Source: Candidatus Woesearchaeota archaeon
GTDB lineage: Archaea; Nanobdellota; Nanobdellia; Woesearchaeales; GW2011-AR4
Direction of reading: 5' to 3'
NCBI GenBank assembly: GCA_016211245.1
Contig: JACQSQ010000055.1
Location: forward strand, 1-49,106
DNA: 49,106 bases
Positions 31,701-38,255 of the stretch are shown in pieces. The notes under the pieces were generated by a model. That model was not told the DNA's origin. It made no database searches and saw only the letters and a list, made by a program, of their open reading frames with translations. The number at the start of each line of letters is the position of its first letter. Position 1 is the first letter of the stretch. The position numbers were made by a program, and so were the translations under genes.

Positions 31701-34105
31701 CCTTTAATGAATCAACATGCCCAACTACATCCGGTAATCGAACATTGACAGTTACAGTAACTGATGAAAATGGTCAGTCTAACAGCACAGTCTTTGGATT
31801 TGTGGTTGACAATATTGGCCCAAATATAACACTAAACAGCCCGGTGGATACAGCGCAAATAGTAAATATTGGAAATATTAGCGTTACATCGTTCGATAAC
31901 GACAGCGGCATAAGCTCAATTGGCTATTATCTTGACAGCTATGAAGACAGAAGCGACACAAGATTTAACTTTACAGGCGTTAATTACTATCCAGCGAGTG
32001 CAGATTCTATTGAATTGGTAGGGGGCAAAGGCACAACATTTATCTTCAATACAACAATTAACTTCACTCCAGGCACTCATACAATCAAAATCAGCATAAA
32101 TGACACATTAGGAAATATCAAAAACAGCAGTTTGATAACATTCACAAAGACAGGTTCCTTCGACTTTTCTACTGTAAACTATAGCATGGACATATACTCA
32201 AATGACACATTTGGAGAGAGGCTTCAAAATGTAAGAATGAGGGTAAAAACAGGCGCCGGATATGAAGATACAACAACAACAAATGAAACATCAGGGAATG
32301 GAACATCAGCGCTAACAGTTGAAATTTTGTTTAATATAAATGGAAGCATCAATGTTTCATTGACTGAAATTAATACAACTGCTGTTAATTGGGACAAGAT
32401 AAATTTCACGCCATTTGTAAACGTAACTTCAACAACCTTTGCCGCCAATGGCATCCAGAATGTAACCCAAAAGATAGAGCTTAACTGGACAAATAAAGTA
32501 TCCCAAGCGGTTATATTTAATAATTCACTCTTGAATTTCGCACCTAATAATAACTCATATTATGGCATTGTTGTATTCCCGAAAAATACATCTGTAAACT
32601 CTTCCACAGCAAACAAAACAACAATACAAGAGTTCTGGTGGCTAACAGACGTGGGCAATGTAGCATCGAAGACCAATATAAGCAAATGCACTGAAGGATT
32701 TTCTTCAGCATCAGCCACACCTTGCTGGAATTACACTTCTGGCGGAAGGACAATAGTTCAGGTGCCTTATTTTGGCATTGTTGTAGCTGTAAATGATACA
32801 GAAGCGCCAACTGTAAATGGGACAATACCAAGGCAGTCTAACCAATCCACAGGAATGTTTGTGCCAAACATAACAGTATCATCAGATGCTGTATCCTGCT
32901 TATCGTCAGTAAACAGCACTGTGCCGAACGTAACCATGATTAAGAGCGGGAATATCTGCCTGGGCCAAACTGAAAGATTCAAGAATCTTAATTCCCTTGA
33001 TGGCAATTATAATTTCACCTTTACTGTTACAGATGCAGCAGGCAATATAAATCGATATGTCTGGAAATTTAACGTTACAGATGCATTAGCGCCAAATATG
33101 GGCTCTATAAGCTCAGGCGCAGACAGAACCACAGCAACTGTCACAATAAGCGACGTTAATGAATCAGTAAACGCTACAGTAATTCTGGGCACTAGTAATA
33201 GCTCATTAACAAGCATAGCTGTAGAGACAGACTTTAATACTACACAAGTAGTAAGCATATCTGGATTGACAGCAAGCACCACATATTTCTATAATGTGAC
33301 TGTTTGCGACTTTAATGGAAACTGCCTAGGTAATGGTACGCGCAGCTTCACAACAACTGCAGCAGCTGCAGCAGCATCAACTACCACAAGCAGTTCCAGC
33401 GGAGGAGGGGGCGGAGGAGCAGCGCCAGTAAGCAATACAGAATCTTCAACAGGAGCAGCTTGGGATGCTTTAGCAGCAGGCTCAACAGGAACCTTGACTT
33501 CAAAAGATGCAAAGATAGCAATTGTAGGAATAACATTTAGTGCAAAGAACGCATTGTCCAACCCATCTTTAAGCTTGGAAAGCATGAAATCAAACCCGCT
33601 TTCAACAGCTGCGGCAGGAAAAGTATACCAATATCTGCAAATATTGAACAAAAATATGGCTGACTCTGACATTTCAGGCGTTACAATAAACTTTAAAGTG
33701 CCAAGAGCATGGCTAACTGCAAATGGAGTTGCAGAAGGCGATGTAGCGCTTTACAGGTATAGCGGAGGCACTTGGAACCAGTTGTCAACTACAATGACAA
33801 GTTCGGACGCTGAATACGTGACTTATTCAGCATCTTCGCCAGGATTCAGCACATATGCTGTTGGAAACAAAGAAGCAGCTCCTGTAACTCAGCCAACAGA
33901 GCAGCCTACAACACCAACAGAAACGCCAACTATGCCTACAACACCAACAGAAACGCCAACTATGCCTACAACACCAACAGAAACGCCAACAGAAGAAGTG
34001 AAGAAAGGGATAGGCAAAGCAGCAGTTGCATGGATTGTAGTGCTTATAATCGCAGCTTTGGGCGCCTTGGGGTACTTCTTGTACCAGAAGAAGAAAGAAG
34101 CCTAA
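28703..34105 (+). CDS. Giant sequon-rich cell-surface protein with PGF-pre-PGF-like domain
   Basis: This 1800-residue protein has an N-terminal membrane/signal segment (about 17-45) and an extracellular body of repeated beta-sandwich, Ig-like units. Recurrent phrases are ITLNSPVDTA, VTDAAGN and NDTLGN. The body is extraordinarily rich in N-x-S/T: I count 13 sequons in roughly residues 45-170 alone. A glycine linker lies near 1566-1573, then a PGF-pre-PGF-like domain at about 1583-1723 (VYQYLQIL, VPRAWL, GTWNQLST, GFSTYAVG). A Thr/Pro stalk at 1735-1763 precedes a final helix (about 1775-1796) and a KKKEA tail. It is a strong candidate for the main AglB-glycosylated surface protein or an adhesin. 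It has its own tandem promoter. Confidence 0.88.
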   Translation: MQKEVKHRLFNSRDAKVNLVMLVGIIAIFILIFLSFEVPVANAIFNVTLISPTDKAINSSRTINFTFNVVLGGTDASPDDLANCSVYTNITGTWAKTFTNSSGANGGVSSNLTNSTSVVSWMNFTFSRDGLFNWSVECENATLGAAGIGYNFSLNRSLLIDTTVPRVTGLVPNASFAQMSDAANRQYLIGNFTGWPIQFSVNVSENNTYNVWYILNSSISAGVNDDLENTTKGGSIPTGNITMNLQSQGNDYKVYAANVSLNFSSRWRNPGPHSVVFCANDTAGNKKCSGSYDFVIMGLNVTDLINYMRTVTFNDTASVNITFGNGTVLSGGDTPDVYDSGNASIESFINPLAKNYTFIFNFSAFGRVSRVHIIGLTVDEKQLGNASNTNISSATSLEVLQAMGTSFNTTMAGADFRRFIPDFIRYRFGIIEIRGTGYSKRLYCSGATVSSPNCSLIRQCNASVWSVYNSSAEIETINSGIDPGDPGACFLESGTLNGEALKSGSTYVLVKHFSNGALGNETIGPTFNTTVPTNASVVSFNTSSVAARMINFSVYDTGGMGINLTKNYTINLTIYLGSTNIRNFTYLNHSSTNLTCYTLDTTSPGNTTEVYCNATFNFNSNGTYMFNMSAVDASNNANFNISGRTLTVDQIPPLVTNFTVTNGSDLNMLTTDAMTFGNISIGSTNPLNTPVTGTGTWAQGRQMRFFANVSDNLTQPLDVDLQLFNESSGSWQTINTTTHNNVTGARNNMSGTGTNSNWTINLTYTPYIGRGVFEGHNVTFRVLVNDTLGNRNTNGSDGRGVVMNITVQINDTVKPTLQVTIGNSTNLNYSNSTSATPMIVWNISESNDIRYIAVQVDSETSSSCNLYTNFTTISDTRARRNGTLTVKGKEDDASCTGLANGTHTVRLTSEDVWGNSELYIHSFQLQSGRPGLVFNNITTRASGAGVTSNKAIVNNTNITSSFGLGFYGLGGSVNIHNLTYVSSCNSSSTVVFNNGTVVYPFNESTCPTTSGNRTLTVTVTDENGQSNSTVFGFVVDNIGPNITLNSPVDTAQIVNIGNISVTSFDNDSGISSIGYYLDSYEDRSDTRFNFTGVNYYPASADSIELVGGKGTTFIFNTTINFTPGTHTIKISINDTLGNIKNSSLITFTKTGSFDFSTVNYSMDIYSNDTFGERLQNVRMRVKTGAGYEDTTTTNETSGNGTSALTVEILFNINGSINVSLTEINTTAVNWDKINFTPFVNVTSTTFAANGIQNVTQKIELNWTNKVSQAVIFNNSLLNFAPNNNSYYGIVVFPKNTSVNSSTANKTTIQEFWWLTDVGNVASKTNISKCTEGFSSASATPCWNYTSGGRTIVQVPYFGIVVAVNDTEAPTVNGTIPRQSNQSTGMFVPNITVSSDAVSCLSSVNSTVPNVTMIKSGNICLGQTERFKNLNSLDGNYNFTFTVTDAAGNINRYVWKFNVTDALAPNMGSISSGADRTTATVTISDVNESVNATVILGTSNSSLTSIAVETDFNTTQVVSISGLTASTTYFYNVTVCDFNGNCLGNGTRSFTTTAAAAAASTTTSSSSGGGGGGAAPVSNTESSTGAAWDALAAGSTGTLTSKDAKIAIVGITFSAKNALSNPSLSLESMKSNPLSTAAAGKVYQYLQILNKNMADSDISGVTINFKVPRAWLTANGVAEGDVALYRYSGGTWNQLSTTMTSSDAEYVTYSASSPGFSTYAVGNKEAAPVTQPTEQPTTPTETPTMPTTPTETPTMPTTPTETPTEEVKKGIGKAAVAWIVVLIIAALGALGYFLYQKKKEA
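33905..33990 (+). repeat. 30-bp tandem repeat coding a Thr/Pro stalk
   Basis: Two full 30-bp units (33905-33934, 33935-33964) and a 26-bp partial copy encode PTTPTETPTM, PTTPTETPTM and PTTPTETPT. The units are identical at DNA level, so copy number probably varies and sets the stalk length between the surface domain and the membrane. Confidence 0.9.
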
Positions 34106-34176
34106 AAAACCACTTTTCCCCTCTTAAATATTTTTTAATTTTAAGCTACTAATGGGTGTATAAGCCTCTAAAGTAC

Positions 34177-34977
34177 CTAAGTACCTTCTCGCAGGCATTT
34201 CAAATGAAAAAGTAAAGGCTGCTCTGGCAAACAATCCAAAATTTCCATTTGCCACAGTTCGTCATGCCTACCCAATAATCCCATTCCATGCCAAGCTTGC
34301 TCTCTAGTCCAGCATCGTACGCCTGCATAAAGCCTATTTTCCAGATTATCGTGAGTTATGCCTAGTCTTTGACAGTCTTCCCGCGGTATATTGATAAAGC
34401 TCTTAGCTATGTCAATATCATAATCCCTTAAATTATAATAAATTAATAAATGCGCGCTGCTAAGCCTAATGGCTTAAGTGTATCATATTTTTGAGGGTCT
34501 TCACCAAATACTTTGAGTGCTGCACATATAGTTCCTCTTATATCCAAAAGGTAAAAATGATAAGCAAGATCATCCTTGGGAAAAACAATCATTTTTCCAT
34601 ACCTTTTTGCGTAACAGCATAGATGATAAAATATCTTGCGTTTCAGAGCCAAAATCCTCTCTAAATCTTTGAGCCAGCTCAAAGCAATGCAATATCAGGT
34701 TATCCACAGAATCCTTAGGGTTTTGGGTAAAAGCTTCTTATCTTCAACAAAATGAATAGGGGATTTAAAGCCTTCTGGCACAGCCATATCACCATCAGCA
34801 ATGTCATCAATAATCCTCATTAAGGTAGTAAGACTCCAAGAAAGTTCGCCTATCAGAATTTCCGGATAGGTATTTGAAAACCCTTAATGCCCTAAGAAAC
34901 CATTTATAGTTTGAGCCTCTGGAAGACAGGTACGTAAATACATTGCCTCTTATATCTTCTGGGCTTTTAAAGTCCAT
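34177..34977 (-). pseudogene. Squalene/phytoene synthase-like pseudogene (multiple frameshifts)
   Basis: Reading the minus strand from ATG 34977 and shifting frame where needed gives a near full-length trans-isoprenyl synthase-like protein of about 267 codons, the usual family length. Recognisable pieces in order are RGNVFTYLSSRGSNYKWFLR, the aspartate motif RIIDDIADGDM, NLILHCFELAQRFREDFG, YHFYLLDIRGTICAALKVFG, LGLAARIY and the second aspartate motif YNLRDYDIDIAKSFINIPRE. At least three or four frame shifts and in-frame stops break it. The family joins two prenyl diphosphates head-to-head. The rest of the 34106-35070 gap shows no intact gene. An intact 79-codon frame inside it is only a fragment of this pseudogene. 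Confidence 0.75.
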
Positions 34978-35070
34978 CCTAATAATGGAACAAGTGAGAA
35001 TTTAATAAACCTTATTACAGTGATAAGACAAGAATAATAATAAAAAACAAAAGAAAAAGATAGAATCTAT

Positions 35071-35505
35071 TTATTCTATCTTGGTTGTTATCTGCCCGGA
35101 GTTGGTGTGTGTTAGCCCACCAATATCAGATGAAGTGGTGTATGTAATGTTGAATGCCCCATTATATTTTGTGCCTGAATTGGTGCAGGTTAGTGTGTAT
35201 TGCTTTGTTCCGCTATTGCTTACCCCATCGGACAAGCCCGTTTGTGCTGTGCATTGCTGGGCTTTGACTGCAGTTACAGTTATATCATAACCCAATGAAT
35301 TCCTGAAGAAAACATCCAAGGATGTAGCGGTTGCCTTGTTGTCCAAACATGCGATTCCAGCCTGCATTGTGCACTTGCTTGGCAAAAACTTGTCAGGGCT
35401 CAAAACACCAAAATAAGCCAAAGCCCCTATGGCTACAAGAACAACAAGTATGGCCCAGCCATACGTCATTATGAATTCGAGAGCTGCCTGCGATTTTGTC
35501 CTCAT
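35071..35505 (-). CDS. Type IV pilin-like protein (class III signal peptide), copy A
   Basis: This is about 144 residues from ATG 35505, which has GAGGTGG five bases upstream. A GTG at 35514 overlaps that ribosome site and is unlikely. The N-terminus MRTKSQAALEFIMTYGWAIL is a class III signal peptide: a short basic part, cleavage before Q by a FlaK/PibD-type peptidase, glutamate at +5, then the hydrophobic polymerisation helix. The mature C-terminal domain has four cysteines (at least CTMQAGIAC and two later) and one sequon (NIT). It is paralogous to the gene 54 bp upstream. It is probably a pilus subunit assembled by the FlaI/TadC-like motor encoded at 36310-40244. Confidence 0.85.
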   Translation of the reverse strand: MRTKSQAALEFIMTYGWAILVVLVAIGALAYFGVLSPDKFLPSKCTMQAGIACLDNKATATSLDVFFRNSLGYDITVTAVKAQQCTAQTGLSDGVSNSGTKQYTLTCTNSGTKYNGAFNITYTTSSDIGGLTHTNSGQITTKIE

Positions 35506-35559
35506 CAATTCCACCTCTATTTTATATTTATTTTTTGTAAATTATATAAATTTATTGAT

Positions 35560-36045
35560 TTATTCAATCTTGGTGTTTATTGTCCCATAAGCTGTCTTTG
35601 AAAGATTAGTGCTTTTTTCAGTGTATTTTATAATGACATCGCCTTTAAAAACTTCTTTTGTGACACCATTGCTGCATCCGGTTAAAATGAATGTGCTCTG
35701 CTCTTCGCTGGTCAAAGTTGTATTGAATGTATTGGAGCACTTGCCAATGTCAACCCTGTCAATAACCACGGTTTTTCCGTAGCCATTCTGGAAAACAATA
35801 ATTGACTGGGCTGCCTCAACTTTTGAGCTAATGCATGTAAGCCCTGTTTCTATCAGGCACTTTTCAGGCAGGAATTTTTCAGGGCTTAAAACCCCGAAAT
35901 AAGCCAAAGCGGCGATAGCAGCGAGAACAACAAGTATGGCCCAGCCATAAGTCATCAGGAATTCCATGGCGGCTTGAGATTTGCGCGAGCGTGCTCGCGA
36001 GATTACTGATTTTTTATTCTTAAGTTGAGCAGAAACAACCATCAT
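35560..36045 (-). CDS. Type IV pilin-like protein (class III signal peptide), copy B
   Basis: This is a 161-residue paralogue of the downstream pilin. GAGGTGAA lies directly before the ATG at 36045. A basic leader (KKSVISRARSRKSQ) longer than in copy A precedes the class III helix AAMEFLMTYGWAILVVLAAI. The segment LAYFGVLSPEKFLPEKC is shared almost word for word with copy A, and the two then diverge in the exposed domain, as expected for subunits with different surface faces. It contains sequons such as NTT and NLS. A TATA element (GATTTATATATTAG) is about 65-75 bp upstream, so the two pilins form their own transcription unit. Confidence 0.86.
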   Translation of the reverse strand: MMVVSAQLKNKKSVISRARSRKSQAAMEFLMTYGWAILVVLAAIAALAYFGVLSPEKFLPEKCLIETGLTCISSKVEAAQSIIVFQNGYGKTVVIDRVDIGKCSNTFNTTLTSEEQSTFILTGCSNGVTKEVFKGDVIIKYTEKSTNLSKTAYGTINTKIE

Positions 36046-36150
36046 TTCACCTCATTTTATGCGTTTTGATTGATAACTTTTATTTTAAATAATAATTGAA
36101 TAACTAATATATAAATCTATCGCAATACTGCGTATTTCGAGATTTATAGC

Positions 36151-36190
36151 GGCGGACTTTAATTTTCGTATACAAATTGTAAAGTCCGCC
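36151..36190. terminator. Perfect 11-bp inverted repeat, possible 3' structure
   Basis: GGCGGACTTTA at 36151-36161 pairs TAAAGTCCGCC at 36180-36190, and AATTT/AAATT extend the pairing inside, leaving a short loop. It lies between the membrane platform gene and the pilin pair. It may be a terminator, an RNA-stabilising stem or a small RNA. Confidence 0.55.
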
Positions 36191-36193
36191 TGA

Positions 36194-36238
36194 TATAGGC
36201 AAGAAAATTATATACGAACATTAATGTCCTTGCCTATA
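36194..36238. terminator. Perfect 10-bp inverted repeat next to the first hairpin
   Basis: TATAGGCAAG at 36194-36203 pairs CTTGCCTATA at 36229-36238, only 3 bases from the previous hairpin. A T/A-rich run follows at 36239-36260. Two stems back to back downstream of the pilus operon suggest a strong 3' boundary. Confidence 0.55.
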
Positions 36239-36309
36239 AATTAAAAAACTTTTAATTTTTGTTTGAAGCTGCCAAAAAATACAGCACCTTCCGGAAATTT
36301 ACACTCCGA

Positions 36310-37419
36310 TTAGGTCAGAGTGAAAAAAGATGACAGCAATCCTATGCCCAACTTTTGCGCTATGACATAAAGAATCAGCGAGATTGTTATGAATATCGGG
36401 ATGTATTTCATGCCTGCCTTGACGTTGCCCTTCTTGATTGTCGCAACCATAATAGCTGAAAAAAAAGATGTAATAATCAGGGACGCTATGGCAAATATCT
36501 TGAAGTCTGTTTGGGTTACTCCAACGCCGGAAAAGCTTATGGGGATGCCTGCTGCCTGGGCTGAAGAGGTTGTTCCGCTCAGGGAAGAGCCTAAATTTTC
36601 AACAACCTGGATTAGGATGCCTGACAATGCGAATAAAAAAGGCGCTGCAACAACAGTGGCAAATGTGATAAAAATGACATAAGTTGTAACATTTGCAGAC
36701 ATCTCCTTGAACATGGCTTTTTGCTGCTGGATATCCAAAGCAACCCTGTTAATCAAGTCCCCTATTGAGCCACCGGCTTCGATGCCCTCATTTATCATGC
36801 TGATAGCCCGCTTAAGTGTCATTGAATCGTATCTGGAAGCGAATTTGTCCAAAGCCGGCTTCAAATCCATACCGCTCATCGTCTCCTTGGCAACAGTCTC
36901 TATCTCCTTGGCCAAGACGCCGAATCTCGGCCTTACTGCATACCACAAAGCCCTGTCTATTGTCATGCCGGCATTTATGTTTGAGGCCGTGAGCTGGAGA
37001 AAATCAGGAAGGACATCTTCTATATCTACCTTTCTCTTGAAAATTTTCAAATCCACAGCTATGTAAAATACCATCCACAATGCAATCAGCAGCAATACAA
37101 AGATCAAAACCCAAAGAATGATCATAGAAGCCACGACAGTGCCCCATCCTATGCCATAGGTAACCGAGAAATAATAAATAAGAAGGGCAGAAAAAATTAG
37201 GTTGATTATTATGGAGGTATTGAAGAATATTTTATTCAGCCTCTGCACGCTTACTTCAAAGCCGGCCCTTTCAATGTACGACTTTAATCTCTGCTTCCTT
37301 TCTTGGGCTTTCAGCCTTTTTTTCTGCTTTTCCTTGTACTGCTTTTTGAAGAATTCTATTTTTCTCTCTGGCTTGGAATCATCAACTTTTTTTTTGATCA
37401 AATTTTTTATGCTGAACAT
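36310..37419 (-). CDS. Pilus assembly membrane platform protein (TadC/FlaJ-like, T2SSF domain)
   Basis: This is about 369 residues from ATG 37419, two bases after the upstream stop. The frame reaches 37494, but that would overlap the upstream gene by 73 bp. A basic, helical N-terminal region (KKKVDDSKPERKIEFFKKQY) precedes helices near 45-75 and 80-110. The T2SSF core follows, with DVLPDFLQLTASNINAGMTI and the platform motif ISMINEGIEAGGSIGDLI. Three or four further helices end the protein. It forms part of the inner-membrane base on which the ATPase acts. Together with the next gene it may represent a split FlaJ/TadBC. Confidence 0.88.
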   Translation of the reverse strand: MFSIKNLIKKKVDDSKPERKIEFFKKQYKEKQKKRLKAQERKQRLKSYIERAGFEVSVQRLNKIFFNTSIIINLIFSALLIYYFSVTYGIGWGTVVASMIILWVLIFVLLLIALWMVFYIAVDLKIFKRKVDIEDVLPDFLQLTASNINAGMTIDRALWYAVRPRFGVLAKEIETVAKETMSGMDLKPALDKFASRYDSMTLKRAISMINEGIEAGGSIGDLINRVALDIQQQKAMFKEMSANVTTYVIFITFATVVAAPFLFALSGILIQVVENLGSSLSGTTSSAQAAGIPISFSGVGVTQTDFKIFAIASLIITSFFSAIMVATIKKGNVKAGMKYIPIFITISLILYVIAQKLGIGLLSSFFTLT

Positions 37420-37421
37420 AT

Positions 37422-38252
37422 TCAAAACTCTATAGGCGGCCTTGAGAACTTTACCATTGAAATGAACATGAATTGCACAAATCCCAAAAAGCACGCAAGA
37501 GCTATAAGGATGGTCAAACTAAGCTGGAATTTGATGAAAGATGAAAGTATTATGAGCATTGTGACCCCAAGGGAAGGCAAAATCACGGCCACTATCATAT
37601 AAAACATGGCCAAAGGATTCAGCGTTTTGCCATATTTGTTCACTTCGTTAACCTGGTCTTTTGTGACCTGATCCATGACTGAATAAAGGGACTTTGCTAT
37701 ATTGGAGCCGGTTCTTATTGAGTTTATAATCTGCCACAAAATTTTTCTCAAGTCATTTGATGGGACGAACTCGACAGCCTCGTTTAAGGCGTCCTCCATG
37801 CTGGTGCCAAGGTCAACTTTGTCAGTTATTTCCTTGAAATACTGCCCGATAATCCTGAAGTTTTTGGAGACGTTGACCATCGCATTGTATAGAGGAACGC
37901 CCGACTCAAGCTCTATTATTATGAACCTGCCAGCGAATATGATTTCCCCGCTGATTTCCTTTTCTTTTTTCGATATCCTCAATTCCGGAAGCTTGAGCAT
38001 ATAAAAAAACATGATGACGAATACCACTGGAATTATGAAAAACATTATTCCTTTCAGAACTTCCAGCTTGGCCAGCACGAGGAACAATGCGACTACAAGA
38101 CCTGTCGTCATGTAAAAGGCTGAGATGAACGTTTTCTTAATGAAATCTTCAGGCTTTTCTTCCATGCCTGCCTGCTTAAGCTTCAGCCTAAGCATCGGAA
38201 ATGCTTTTGCAATAATACGGAACAAATTATTCAAGCTTTTGATATAAACCAC
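37422..38252 (-). CDS. Pilus assembly membrane platform protein (TadB-like, T2SSF domain)
   Basis: This 276-residue protein has two N-terminal helices (about 46-85) separated from a T2SSF domain (EIIFAGRFIIIELESGVPLY, near 103-122) and SIRTGSNIAKSLYSVMDQV, the usual second motif. Two more helices end it (PLAMFYMIVAVILPSLGVTM, ILIALACFLGFVQFMFIS). It is 4 bp downstream of the ATPase gene and 2 bp upstream of the TadC-like gene, as in archaeal and bacterial tad-type pili. It probably forms a hetero-oligomeric platform with the TadC-like protein. Confidence 0.88.
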   Translation of the reverse strand: MVYIKSLNNLFRIIAKAFPMLRLKLKQAGMEEKPEDFIKKTFISAFYMTTGLVVALFLVLAKLEVLKGIMFFIIPVVFVIMFFYMLKLPELRISKKEKEISGEIIFAGRFIIIELESGVPLYNAMVNVSKNFRIIGQYFKEITDKVDLGTSMEDALNEAVEFVPSNDLRKILWQIINSIRTGSNIAKSLYSVMDQVTKDQVNEVNKYGKTLNPLAMFYMIVAVILPSLGVTMLIILSSFIKFQLSLTILIALACFLGFVQFMFISMVKFSRPPIEF

Positions 38253-38255
38253 CTT

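Noticed and set aside
33289..33672. Antisense open frames opposite the giant surface protein
   Set aside because: They arise from the biased N/T/S codon content of the plus-strand gene and show no family features or ribosome sites.
33905..33990. CRISPR-like array
   Set aside because: The 30-bp units are directly adjacent with no spacers and are in frame within a protein.
34443..34682. A 79-codon open frame as a gene
   Set aside because: It is one frame segment of the squalene/phytoene synthase-like pseudogene; matching sequence continues on both sides in other frames.
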